The position numbers and the translations under genes were made by a program. DNA of 64,000 bases from Bombardia bombarda (Eukaryota; Ascomycota; Sordariomycetes; Sordariales; Lasiosphaeriaceae): positions 7,254,001-7,318,000 of the forward strand of contig JAULSR010000002.1 in assembly GCA_030512295.1 (NCBI GenBank). Direction: 5' to 3'. The notes below the pieces were generated by a model. It searched no databases, had not been told where the DNA came from, and saw only the letters and a program-made list of their open reading frames with translations. This document shows, one piece after another, positions 10,201-22,408 of this stretch; positions within the stretch are counted from its first letter, which is position 1; the number at the start of each line of letters is the position of its first letter.

Positions 10201-13200
10201 GGATGTCGATGTCGACGCCCGTGAAGCCGGTGTCAACAAGAAGCTTATTCCACATGGCCGGTCGCATCAACGGGCCCTCTTCCTTGTTGCGGTAGTCATC
10301 CACAGAGTACCACCAACCAGGCAGCAGAGAGAAGGGCAGAACAGTTGGCGAGTGCCAGTTGCCTTCGAGAAGGAGGAGCTTTCCACGCGGCTTGAGAAGG
10401 CTACGCACATTCGTCATGGTGGTAAACATGTCATGGGTGGCATGCAGTACGTTGGCAGCAATGACAAGGTCAAACTCCCCAAGGGTGAAGCCTTGTTCGA
10501 CAGGATCCTGGCTGATATCGAGCTTCTTGTACGTAATGTTAGACGACCATTTAGCTAACTTGGTTCGCGCGTTCTCGAAGAAACCAGAGGATATATCCGT
10601 AAAGGTATAGTTGAGAAAGCTCGTCTCCTCGTCGCGCCTGCCGCGTGACACAGCCTCCAGTACAGGCAGCGTTGTTCCGGCGGTACCACCGCCAATTTCT
10701 AGGATGCGGAGGTGGGGTTCGAGATCAAACAGGTTGTTGACCAATTCACCGAGGACCTTGCTTAGATGGGCGTTCATCACATCGGCCTCATAGTAGCGGG
10801 TAAGACGACCCTCAGCAAGCATGATTTCGAGGGTTTCTATCTCGCTACGGAGAATGCGAACCAGTTCATGACCGACGAGATACAGTAATTCACCCTGAGC
10901 GTCTGCCTTCCGCACATTCTCGAGTAGCGCTGTGGGTTCTGAGTCGAAACGGTACTTGTTCTTATACTTGGCCAGAGTGTTCGTCGCGAAGTTGTGGAAC
11001 TTGGCGAGGTGGACTGCCATGCCTGAGCGGTCATCGTTCTCGGTAATCTTCAAAGCCCGATCCATGAAGTATAAGGCAGCCTGTTCCATATTTCCAACGC
11101 GAATTTCTTCGAGCCTTCCAAGGTCCTGGATGCTGAATCGCTTGGTCAAATCTTCAACGGTCAGGAAGTCGATACGGGGCAGCTGTTCCCAGACCCAGTT
11201 ATCTGGCACGTTGAATGCCGGGTCAGGATCATCTTCTGCCGAGTTAATCGCGCGGAAGGCGCACGACTCCCACTCGGCGACGGGCGAAAGCGAGTTGTCG
11301 ACCTCATTTCGGGCAAACGCAGCAACGCTGATTGTTAGGCGACCGCTCTTTGAGTCATGATGTAGGAGACGGGTGACGATATCGAAGCGCTGTTTGTGGT
11401 TCGATGGGATCGAGTTAGAGACGCGGAACCGGCTGATGTAGTTCGGCATCATTGCCGGTCGTCTCCCGTCTTCTCTGATCTGGAGAGGGCCGCCGCCTTG
11501 GAGGCAGCCGTCCAGTGTAGGCGGGTCGACAGTGATGGGCGACCCAGAAGAAGTAAACTCATGCATCTCCGGACTTCCCAGGTTACGGACGCGGTGCTCC
11601 ATGACGGTATAGCCATCGCCTTCCCAGAACCGGGTGGTGTTTTTGAAGATTGGCCCGTACCTCGTCGAGCGCACACCGGCATATTCGTATGCGTATGCGA
11701 CGTCCTGCTCGTTAAGAGAGGGGGCAGTATCACAGAGGGGGAGTGCTACTTTTAGTGTGGGTGTATCGGTTGTCATTTCCGTGAACTCTGGCTCAACCTG
11801 TCTGTACGTGTGCATCATCCAGCCGTTGGCCTGAGACCAGGTCGAGATGTCAAACGACCAGACCGTGGATGAAAATCTGACCGTCCCGGTGCTGACGGGT
11901 CGGATCTTCGTGATCATCTCAATGGTCTCTTCTTCCTGGATCTCCAACCTTCGAACAACGTGGAAGTCTGTCACAAGGAACGCGGCGGCGGTAGTGGAAG
12001 TGGTCCTCCTCGCAGCCTCGATTGCCATTGACATGTAACCGGTCATGGGGAAGATGACCTGCCCGGCGACGTTGTGATCACGGATCCATGGCGCCTCATC
12101 GAGGCTGAATACCTGTCTGTACACACGTTCCTTGGCGCTATCAGACTGGACGCGTCTGCCGAGAAGATGATGATACGGCTCGCCAGGGAAGAACTTCTCG
12201 TGTGTTGCTCTCGGTCTAACATCGTAACTAACGGACTTGTCCCACTCGTATGCGGGAAGACCCGTGATGACGTGGGAGTTGGTCTTATTGGTCTGGTTGA
12301 CGGCTCCGAGATTGATAGGAGAACCCAAAGTGAAGAGTGAGCCAGCAAGGTCCAGCAAGGCCTCACTCCCAGCTGTGCCACGGATCAGCGAGGGAACATA
12401 GACGATAGCCGCCGCCTGTTTGATTCCTTCATGTCTGACAGAGTCAAGTGTCTGGTTGGTCGGGCCCTTCAAAGCAGAATGCGGTCCAATCTCGGCAATG
12501 ACATTAGGGGCAACAACCTTGCTCTTATCAGGCGATGTGAACATGCTTTGGATTGCCTCAGCAAATCTGACCGGCTGGACAAGATTCTTCACCCAATAAG
12601 TCGCGTCAATTGTCGCAGGGTCTGCCACTTTTCCGGTGACAGAGGACACAAATACCGGGCGAGCCTCATCAGAAGAAGAAACGCTCTCGCTGAATAGGGG
12701 AATGAAGGGCTGTATGGCCTTGAGATAAACTCTGCCACCTCCTCCATGTGGCGAGAGTGATACGCCATCTCAATCTTGAGCCGGCGAACAAACAACCCCT
12801 GCTCTTCAGCAGCCCTCTGGACGTTCTCAATAGCATGTTCGTCTCCAGAGACCGTCACGCTCTTTGGGCTGTTAATGGCGGCCACCGTTACGTATCCCTT
12901 TGCGTGGTGCTCAATAAGCTTGGCAGCCTCCTCGGCACTAACACCCAGAGCCAACATCGCGCCCTTCTGAGTCTGGCTCAAGCTTTGCTGGCGGGCCAGT
13001 CGAGCGGCCGCCTGGCCACGGAAATAGGCAACGGCAATGGCTGTTCGGAATGGAAGAAGGCCAGCAGAGTAAGCAGCGGCGATCTCTCCACTCGAGTGGC
13101 CGGTTACAGCGGCCGGGGTAACTCCCCAGCTCTTGAGGAGGTTCACCAAGGCGAGCTGGACGGCAGTGCACGCCGGCTGGCTGATCTCGGCGACATCGAC

Positions 13201-13636
13201 GCGGGAGCTAGACGCGGGCTTAGCTAGCTCTTCAGACAGCGACCAGGTCGCTCCCATTGAGTTGAGATGCGCTTCAGCGTCCTTCAAAGCAGTAGCAAAG
13301 GTCTCGTAGTGCTGCAGTTCAGATGCCATCTGGGCATGTTGAACGCCTTGGCCGGTGAAGGCGAAGGCGAGAGTGCGGTCCTTGATTCGGGTGGGCTTGG
13401 CAGTCAGGAGTTTCTCCTGGAGGGTCTGCAGAGAGTCAGCCGCCACGGCGACACGGTACTGGTGCTGCGAGCGGCGCTGTCCAAGCGTGTAGCTGAGGTC
13501 TCTGAGGAAGTCGCTGGTCTCGGGTGGAGCGTCCTCGTCTAGGTAGTCGTCGAAGGAGGTCAGGTATGCGGTTAGGCTCTTTTCGGCCTTGGCGGAGAAG
13601 ACGAATAATCGCTTGGATTGGTCGGTAGGGGTGGTG

Positions 13637-13790
13637 TCGTTGTTGTTTGAGTGGCCGTTGGAGCCATTGGAATAACCGTTGGAGCTGTTGGAATGAACAT
13701 TCGAGCCGTTGGAGTGGCCATTCGAACCGTTGGAGTAACCGTTGTTGCTAATTGCGTGGCCATTGCTGCCGTTGGAGTCGTTGCTGGCAT
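13637..13790 (-). repeat. coding minisatellite, Ser-Asn-Gly linker between KS and AT
   Basis: Degenerate repeats of about 24-30 bases on the minus strand encode runs such as SNGSNGHSNGSN and YSNGSNGH over about 50 residues. It lies between the KS end and the AT domain, so it probably acts as a flexible interdomain linker prone to length change. Confidence 0.85.
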
Positions 13791-14131
13791 ATGTCCGCGG
13801 GGCCTCTTCCATGATGATGGCAGAATTGCTTCCACCAAATCCAAAGTTTGTCACCATCAGGCGCCTGGGTTCGTTTGCTGGCCAAGGGATCGGGGTTTGC
13901 AGCACAACAATCTTCTCCTTATTCTCAATTCTGTGGTTGATCTTCTCGAACCCTGCTGTAGGTAGGACGATCCCATTCTTGAGCATCATGACCGCCTTTA
14001 CCATGCCGAGAACGCCACTGGCGCCTTCCAGATGGCCAAAGTTGGACTTGACGGATCCGATATAAATAGGATTTTCCGCGGTGCGGTGCTCGGCGAGCAC
14101 TGATGTGAAAGCGCCAGCCTCGATCGGATCG

Positions 14132-14186
14132 CTAATTCTCGTTAGAATTTTGGTTTTCAGCAGTACTGATAGTGGTCACGACTCAC
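14132..14186 (-). other. PKS intron 1 (55 bases)
   Basis: The GTGAGT donor follows GTAVG and the acceptor precedes DPIEAGAF. Splicing restores the conserved KS segment GTGTAVGDPIEA in frame, which fixes this intron with confidence. Confidence 0.85.
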
Positions 14187-15125
14187 CCAACCGCCGTACC
14201 AGTTCCATGTCCCTCGACAACTGGTGTATGTGCAGGATCCAGGCCAGCACAGGCATGCACATGTCGCAGTAGCTTTCGCTGTGCCACCCCGCTGGGCGCC
14301 GTGATACCACCCTCGGAGCGGCCACCATGATTGCAAGCAGAGCTGAGAATAATCGCCTGAACGGGATCTCCATCACGGATGGCGTCGGGAAGACGCTTGA
14401 TTAGCAGACACGCAGACCCTTCACCGCGGCCGAATCCTGCGGCCTTGTCATCATAAGAATAGCTTCTGCCGCCTTCTGAAAGTGCTCCTGTCTTTTCCAG
14501 TGCGAGCCAGCCACCAGGGCCCAGGTTCAGCGAGGACGAGGCCACAAATGCGCCGTCACACTCGTCATTTCGAAGGGCGCAAACCGCTTGATGAGCGGCG
14601 TAAACACTGCTTGCACAAGCGGCATCGAGGGAGATACTTGGGCCATCGATGTCAAAGAAGTACGAGACGCGGTTAGCGGCCATATAGGGAGCAACGCCGG
14701 TGGCAGAGAAGGTCTTGGCCGAGAAGCTGTCGTCTCCGAGACGCTGCGAGTATTCGTGCTGGCCGCTACCGATGAAGACGCCAATCCTCTTGCCAGCAAG
14801 ATCGATAAGACTGTGGCCCGCATCTTCGGCTGCCTCCAGGGCGCACTCCAGGATGGTGCGGTGCTGCGGATCAGAGTTCTTGGCCTCCTCGGCTCTCATG
14901 TTGAAGAAAGCCGCATCGAAGGCATATATGTCATCGGGCACGAAATGGGCTCCCTCAGCTCTGAAGACGCCCGCCTTGTCAGCGCCAGGCTTGTAGAAGG
15001 CCTCGACATCAAATCGCTTGTTCGAGATCTTAGTCCAGGCAGATCGAGCTTGCGCCAGATAGTCCCAAAGGCCTTTTCTTCCGATTCGCCTATGACGGCG
15101 ATCGGGACTGGCGTTTCGCTGGCCA

Positions 15126-18100
15126 TGATTTCGAGCTGAGGTTGAAGATTAGTCTGTTGGTGTAAATGTTCGAGTACCGACGTTGAGTCTGTGGAAGCAA
15201 GAGCTAATTCGGTAAGCTGTGTACAATGTTTGTCCTTACTTATATCAGCCCTCATCTAGATGTTTACTTAGAATCAAGTCAGCTAGCTGACAGCTCCAGG
15301 CGCCTGACGACCCTAATCAGCCTTATCAGGAGAGTGTTTCACAAAGGACTCCCACATGATCATTTCTATTTACTGCAGTGTTGGTTATCTTCTCCTTTTT
15401 TCCGAAACGTTGCTTCCTTTCATTCCACTGGCCAAGGCAAGGGGGAGCGATCTTAACACCGGCCAGTCTGCTTCTGCTTCACAAATGCATTCGTTCTGAC
15501 TGAGACATGGTGTCTCACCTACACCCCCGCCGCCAGACTTAATCTTGACGTACAAGTTACGCATTTATCCAACTCACTGTGGTAGACCTAACAGCTTGAC
15601 GGGCGATCATGAGTTCAAGGCTAGTTACGAGCGATTCTGCTTTCGGAACAACTTGCACTAGTTCTGGTTGAAAGTAGTGAAACAATGACTGATAGCTCAC
15701 CTTAGGGCACGAAAGCTCACCGCTTTCCTTCTTCCATGCCCCCACGCTTTTATAATTTCTGGATTCAGCACAGCTCGTAATTTACTAGGTACAAGCTCCG
15801 ACGTTTGAATGGACGAGTCGCACAAGGACCGCAGGGAAATTTCGACATCCCAGGCTGCATTGGCTATCGTATTCATGAGTTTTGGGGCTTGTTTACATGA
15901 CGTCTTCCCGCGACTCTTGTGCGAGCATGGCGTTACTTAGACCTCGACCCGACCTAAAAGAGCCCCAAGTTGGTGTGCTAACTCGTACATCTGAGACAGT
16001 TGTTCGTACTCAACCATTTTATTCTATGGTGGCACTGCACTTCTCATGGGTAGCGTGACTCGGAGGTTTTGTTACGTGAGTTTTCTTCGGCGTGTCTTCT
16101 TACGATACATCACTATCAGACTGAACATGACCTACTAAATTAGGTACTTTCTTGCCTTCTTCCCATCACCTTTCTAATAACTGCTCCGACTACAGATTTA
16201 CAACTGTTGCATCTGTCTAAGACAGACAAGCTGCAGAGTTCTTTTGATATACCGCGGTGGCTACAACAAACTGCGATTGCGGCACGGGTTACCCATTACG
16301 GACGAACTAGACAACCTAGGAAAGTGCCGATTCGGACAGACATGCATACACGCTGACACACGAAATAGAGAGGTGTGTGTAGCACCGTGGCCTATTTTAA
16401 CCTTTGGCATCCATCTCAACATTGCTTCTTGGCGAGGGATATCTTTTATCACGATCCTGTTTCACGCCTCCGGGCCGATTACAAGTTTTCGGCGCTTCAC
16501 TTGTGCCGCTCCATTCTGTCAATGCCGCCGTGGTTGTTTGCCGACTCTTTCCGCTCAGAGAAAGAAGTCTTGCTTAATCTGGGACTGCTCTTCTTCAGTT
16601 GCCAATTCCCCTACCGTTGCATCTCTGCCCTTTTCTTGTCAAGCTGTTTTTTTTTTTGGTAAGGTAACCTTTCAAACTACCGTTTTCGTTTTTTTTTTAC
16701 GCTATGGGTCAACATAGCATGCGCATACTGATGTTTCCCGTCACAGCATCGTAGGTTGTTATATCCACGGAATGTGGGTATATGTAGGTCGACAAAAAGG
16801 TGCACCATGTCTATGACTGCAATATCAGTCGAGAGCAGGCGCGTGTGTGTGCGAACCCCTGTCACATGCCGTCCGTCCCTCTCACACTGCGACGAGGCTC
16901 AAACGGGAAGGGGGTATCTTTAAAATGCCCTCTTTCAGATGGAAAAGGACATCAATGCGCACTTGGGTGAATTTACCCATTTATACCAGAGCGATGTTTT
17001 CAGTCCTTCCTACACTTTCTTCCAACCCCAGGTCAAATTTCATTGTGGTATTATCATTCCAAGTGGTGGGCCATTCGTGCAATCTCATTGGTCAAATTTG
17101 CGTCGAACAGGAGACTGACCTGGGTCAGTCATGCTATCTCCGTCACGATAACGTTGAGAGCATTCCAGTCTGTTATGGGAGGAGACAGGGGAGTGAAGTC
17201 CCGACGTCTGATCTTCATGAATTTTGGACCATTGAGAGGTCTAACTTGGTCAGGTGTCAAATGTTGACTTTCGATCAAAAAGGGGTTCATTCGTTGAAAG
17301 GGGCAATATCAAATGAAGCGGCATTGGTGCCTCGCCATAACGCGTTAAGTGCGTCCAACCCACCCAAACAGTGGCACCAGAACCGATCACCGCGAAACAA
17401 CTCCAGGACCTCCTTCATCTTTATGGTTCCATTCCACGCTCAAAGGAAGATACAGACTCCTGGATTTAAACATCTCGTTGTGTGTTCGAGTCAGAACATA
17501 TACGCAATATTTCTCACACCGCCAGTTGTTGATGAGAATATTCATTGACAGGATGAAGGAGGTGTCTGCGTACCGTGTCTGACACCATTGCAGGATTGTA
17601 ATGTTGTTCGCGAACATAAATGACATCATACTGGTTGGGTTAGCAGCAGAAAATGTTAGCGAAGTATTTTACCATCTATCACGCACAGGGATCCATGTAT
17701 ATGATTGACCACTAAGTGCTCATCACGTTGAATAGATAGATGAGCGAGTACATGAGAGAAAAGCTTATCACCTTACCTGATCGCGTTGTTCGCCTGGAAA
17801 CATGGATTGCATCCATAAAACCAGGGCCTTCAACAGTCCAGAAATACTCTCCATCGTTCCAGTGCGTGCCTGCCTTTCCTTTCACTTGTTTTCCTTCTCA
17901 AATTTGTGTTTCACGGGGGGTGAATGATTGATGACGATGATGAAGGTCAAGGTTTCTTGCTTGCGCTAATATCAGGCGTAACTAACTACATGCTTTTGCT
18001 GCCATTCACACGAAAGGCTTCATAACTACACACAGCTACTTACAAGTACAAAAAGAAGAGGCCTCCATCGAAAATGCTCCGGGATGGACTTCGATATAAA

Positions 18101-20083
18101 GAGGGGGCACTGGAGCTAAGGATCTCGGCGGCATGGGAGACGAGACTTGGCGCTTAACCGCGACTTGGCACAAAAGTGATCACTGCCAGTTGAGTTGCAT
18201 TGTCAGTTTTTAGTCTATCGTTATGCATAAAAAATGCAACAAACTGACCAACAGCGCGAATCGACAACACGCTAAAAAAATTGCCGTGAATTTCGGAAGC
18301 GTCGGAGAGGTTCTTCAGGTGAAGAAAGCGACTCTGCTGATTCTAAAATTCTAAAATGGGATAGCGTTGTCGTGTGTTTAGCTTCCTGTTCGGGCATTGC
18401 CTATATCGGCGTCGGGTCTGTTGCACAACATGTTTTGTGTCACTGACTCCGCATCACCATCATCAACTTGGGTAGTTGTTTGCATGATATCATAGAGTTG
18501 AGTTGATAGTAGATCGTGATTTGGCAATTGCCACAGTCCCTCGCGAGAAACTTTTCGTCTGTGTCTAGCACTGCAATTTAGTCCTAACGAAGGCCTCTGA
18601 GGTTGAAAATATTGACGTTTCACGCCTCCACCCACTGCATCCCCCTCTTTTCCTCTTATTCTCTTTTGCTCTTCCCATGGAATTTGACGCAACGACCGAC
18701 CCATAACTAAACAATACATCTGCTTCCTGCTTCCCCCCATCTTCAAACGAGATACCGACAGCCGAAAACATGGAGGTCGCAATATAAGAGATAGTATGAT
18801 GGCCCATGCGCAGCACCCGATAAAAAGGGGTGCCGGGAACATGTAACATAGCTTCTAGAACTAGCTAGACCTGACGACCAGCCATTTCTCTCCCTCATTC
18901 TTTATCTTGATCGTCCGTGGCCGAACCCTATTTAAAGATCATTTGCTCACCAAGTACAGGGAATCGACACTCGAATGGTAGAAAATTGTAGCTGATGCAG
19001 TGCAATCTTCTGGATTTAGCCTTGGATAAGGAGAGACTAGGGGGTTGACTCTTCAACTGTCTACTCTCAGTAATTGATTGCAGCATGTCTTGAACCTTTT
19101 GCTTTGTCTGCTTATTTGCTCAGCTAATTCTGTGGTGATGCCGCCTTTTTTGGCTGTTAACTACCCTACTCACAACCCTTTGAGTCCTATATTGAGCGAC
19201 TGAGCTCTTGTCAACTCCCTCGAGGCCGTGTAGTCCCGGTGACTAGAACGACGTCCCGGTGACTAGAACGACGAGCTCTTTATGAAATACTCATTCAAGC
19301 GGTAAGGCGGCTCGTTAGGAGGTTGGGCAGCGGCTGGAGTATCGACAACCTCTTTTACAAGAGCTTCGGTGTAGGTCCTCCCACCCATTGTGTCAAATGG
19401 TCAAACTCCCAGTTCCGTCTTAGTAATGAGTATTGACGGATTGGAGGTTGTGGATTTAGGCTCGGCAGAATGGTTCTTGCTGAGGTGTAAGCAGCTTAGG
19501 ACTATGCCATGGGACTGATTCAGCCAAGCCAATATAGGTACTAGACCCAGTGTCCAAATCATCTTCAGCAACAGTGCCTTTTTATCATAACTCTTCCATC
19601 AGAGAATTCCAGTCTTCATCAGGCTGAGGAACGGGTTTTATCATAGTGTCCTCCTCGTCTCTCACAAGGAATTCTAAGTTAACTCTGCTCTCACAACGAA
19701 TAACTACAACAGCAACGCCAAGATGGGTGCTCACGATGATGACGCCCACATCATCGACCGCCAGGAGAACAACACTTCAAAACAACGAGATGTTGGAACT
19801 ACTCAGAGATTGCCTGATGTTTTCGCAAGAATCTGGATTCCAAGTCTCCTTTGGCAACTGGGACAAAATCGGTGTGCTTGAGGGCCTTGTAAACCAAAAT
19901 TTTCCGCCTGCTGCGGCATGTCGCCGATATACGCCATTGTGAAGCGCACATGCAAGCGCACAATGGATCGTTGATTGCTAAGATTGATTGCCGTCGAGAT
20001 TTAGATTTAAATGGGCATTAAATCTTGGTAATAATAATCCCATCTCAAAGTAACGCACAGCAACTAAACAAACACAACCACAT
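15126..20083. other. 5-kb region without recognisable genes
   Basis: The first few hundred bases are the PKS promoter side. Only scattered short frames exist; the longest (16847-17548, +, 233 codons) has no family motifs or coding-like composition. A tandem duplication sits at 19233-19272. No transposon ends, tRNA or conserved domain were seen. It separates the metabolite locus from the ketopantoate-reductase-like gene and may mark the cluster edge. Confidence 0.5.
19202..19280. repeat. 20-base tandem duplication flanked by GAGCTCTT direct repeats
   Basis: The unit GTCCCGGTGACTAGAACGAC occurs at 19233-19252 and again, identically, at 19253-19272. The octamer GAGCTCTT occurs at 19202-19209 and 19273-19280. 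Confidence 0.9.
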
Positions 20084-21363
20084 TCACCCCGTCACGTCCC
20101 TCGGCCGACCAACCCCACTATACTTGAACCCCGGCTTCTCATCCCTCGTCAACGGCACCTTAACCAACCCCTTAGCCTCCTTGATCTTCCACTGCAGCCC
20201 CTTCAGCAACTCATAAATAACCCTCAGCGTCGGCGTAGCAACCCCCACCCTCTCTGCCTCCCGCAACGGCTCGCCCACAATATTCTCAAACTCGATAAAG
20301 TTGCCCTGTCAACAACAACAACAACAACAACGACAACAACTGTCAGCAAATCTCAAAAACCCAGATATACACAAACACAGTCCTCATTCGCAAACAAAAA
20401 AACACAAACCTTCTCAAACCCCTGCAACATACTCGGCTTAAAAAACGCCTCATACGTATCCGCCAAAATCATCCCCTCCACCATCCCCCCATCCAACCGC
20501 ACCCCCGCCGCCGCCCTCGCCACCTCACATATCTCCCCCATCACCGGCCTCACCAGCCCATCAACCACATGCTCCGACGCCCTCATCCTGCTCGTATCCA
20601 TGCCCAAAATCGTCGCCACGCTGTTATAACTCGCGTTATACAGCAGCTTCCGCCACCGCCAGAACAAAACATCAGGCCTATACATACACTCCACCCCCTC
20701 ACAGGCATCGTACATATCCACCAAAAGCTCCGCCGCGGCGTCAGCGCGCTCTTGTTGCTCCACGCCGGGATTGTGGTGGAACGCGCCCACGACGAGCACG
20801 TCGTGGTCGTCGTGCTTGATGGTCCCTGGGGGGCCCTCGGTCGCGCCGATGAAGGAGATGCCGGAGATGATGGGGTTGGTGGGGAACGCGGCGGACAGGG
20901 GGCGCTCGATGTTGAGCCCGTTTTGGAGGAGCGCGATGGCGGTGTGGGCGGGGGTGACGGCGGGGGCGATGAGGGTGGCGATGGAGGGGGGGATGTCGGG
21001 GATGTTTTTGGTGGTGACGAGGATGTAGTCGTAGGGGGGGAGGGTGTTTTCTTTGGTCATGTTGGGGATGGCGTTGAGGGCTATAGAAGGTTAGCATGGA
21101 TTGGTGAGGAGGGAGGGAGTGCAGTTTGAAGAGGGAGGGGGAGATATGGAATCACTCTTGGTTGGCCGCCACCCGTGGATCATGCCATGGTCTATCGAGT
21201 CAATGCTGAAGCCTGCTTTCTCGACGGCAGAAAAGTTAGAGCGCAAGACAGCCGTGACGGATGCCTTGCCGCCCTTTTCGAGCGCGTAGGCCGCCATTGT
21301 GCCTACACCGCCTGAGCCGACGATGAGGACGTTGGCCTTTTTGGTCTCGGTCATGGAGCCCAT
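20084..21363 (-). CDS. ketopantoate reductase-like (PanE/ApbA family) protein
   Basis: NADPH-dependent 2-oxoacid reductase family; in pantothenate synthesis PanE reduces 2-dehydropantoate to pantoate, but fungi have many paralogues with unknown substrates. The exons are 21363-21156, 21080-20410 and 20305-20084. Splicing gives a continuous protein with the dinucleotide-binding start IVGSGGVGTMAAYAL, the strand YILVTTKNIPD and the catalytic-Lys region WRKLLYNASYNSVATILG in the C-terminal domain. The first intron (75 bases) has a weak GTGATT donor; the second (104 bases) has a GTTTGT donor and a GTT-repeat near its acceptor. The chosen start is the ATG at 21363. An upstream in-frame ATG at 21498 would add 45 Arg/Ser-rich residues without acidic residues, resembling a mitochondrial presequence. 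Either is possible. Confidence 0.82.
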
Positions 21364-22408
21364 GTTTCGTATTGTTGTCCTAATTCTTGATGAGCTAAGA
21401 GTTACAGATGGGCGGGCACTGGTTTGTAGCAAAAAGATGAAGCTGCTTCTTATGAAGTGAGCCGAATGCGGAAATCGACAAGGAGCATGTGCTGCCATTT
21501 TGACTGCAATTTAATGCGCGAAGCCGAGGAAATAAATGGTAATAGCCGAACAAATTCTGAACCACAGAGCTCGAGAACCATCAGCGCAAAACACAGTTAT
21601 CAAGAGTGGCAAAGCTGTCTTATGCGACGTGCGTCGGTGTTGATCGATCACATAACAAGTGGGGCTATAATGTTTTGCGACGGTCGATTGCTGCAGTCGG
21701 CAGAACGTCCGAAACATCAGCGAACGCAGGAGCATTGCTACCTTACCCTGTGGTCGAGCTCGGTGGGGCTGTCTGCAGTTTGCCTAATATTGATAAGAAG
21801 AGAGATAGTGTTAGGTTATAAATTAGCTGAGCTGAATCTCCATTGGATGGCTCTTGAGTGTTTTACCCACACTCTTGGCGTCAGCACTGCAATTCCCGTC
21901 TCGCAGGAGGGATTGGGATCTGAGTTCAAGTTCAAGCTGTTCAGATGCTGCCAGTGATACTACACTCACTGATGAAACATGAGCTTTTGAATAGGAAAGA
22001 GAACACATGTAAAGGATGTCAACAGAATACACAGAGAGAAAGAAGACCATATGCGAAGAACCTCCATTCATGTTTCAATGGCGGATGAAACTTTGATGGT
22101 TGCTATGAAGTTGACCGTAAATACATTTGGCAGTGAGACTTAGCGTATCGACAATTTCCTTACATGCATCGATACCATCATGAGGGTCCCCTCTCAATTA
22201 CCGTGTATACCCTCGAGACATACCAATCCTCCAGCCCTCCCACCAAAGAATCACTTGTCACCAACCGTATTCGCATCTTTCATCCCATTGAAGACATCAT
22301 TATCCGCCGCACAACAAAAGCCACCCACAAGAACCACCTAAATCTCGCTCATACACGAATAAGCAGATAACCCCCAACCCAACAAATGAAACCAAAACGA
22401 CCCGGACA
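21364..22408. other. intergenic region, PanE-like promoter side
   Basis: About 1 kb with only short unsupported frames. It holds the PanE-like 5' flank, including the optional 45-codon extension to 21498, and the 3' flank of the next minus-strand gene. Confidence 0.4.

Larger units (their letters stand above)
7233..15125 (-). pseudogene. highly reducing type I polyketide synthase, KS-AT-DH-MT-ER-KR-ACP, disrupted
   Basis: Iterative HR-PKS of about 2,560 codons over four exons: 15125-14187, 14131-8231, 8162-7986 and 7900-7233. KS: nucleophile in DAACASS, His in EGHGTGT and NFGHLEG. AT: FTGQGVQ and GHSSGE, about 13.4-12.4 kb. DH: DHNVAGQVIFP and TLDGCLQ, about 12.2-11.2 kb. C-methyltransferase: ILEIGGGTAGTT, about 11.1-10.1 kb. 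ER from about 9.6 kb, with HAAAGVVGQ. KR: TGGTRGIG. ACP: NLDSLVSVELRNW at the C-terminus. No release domain is seen. Defects in order: the KS start lacks the usual CRxPG segment and needs one base near 15070; one T is missing at 12727-12729 in AT; an in-frame TAG lies at 9680-9682 between MT and ER; one base is missing from the run at 7526-7531 before ACP. Otherwise long stretches are open and well conserved, implying recent loss or sequence errors. Confidence 0.9.

Noticed and set aside
16847..17548. 233-codon open frame in the 15-20 kb region
   Set aside because: No domain, no plausible coding composition, no partner exons.
20306..20345. CRISPR-like or functional array from AAC repeats
   Set aside because: It is a simple trinucleotide run inside a PanE-like intron; there are no spacers, and CRISPR arrays are not expected in a fungus.
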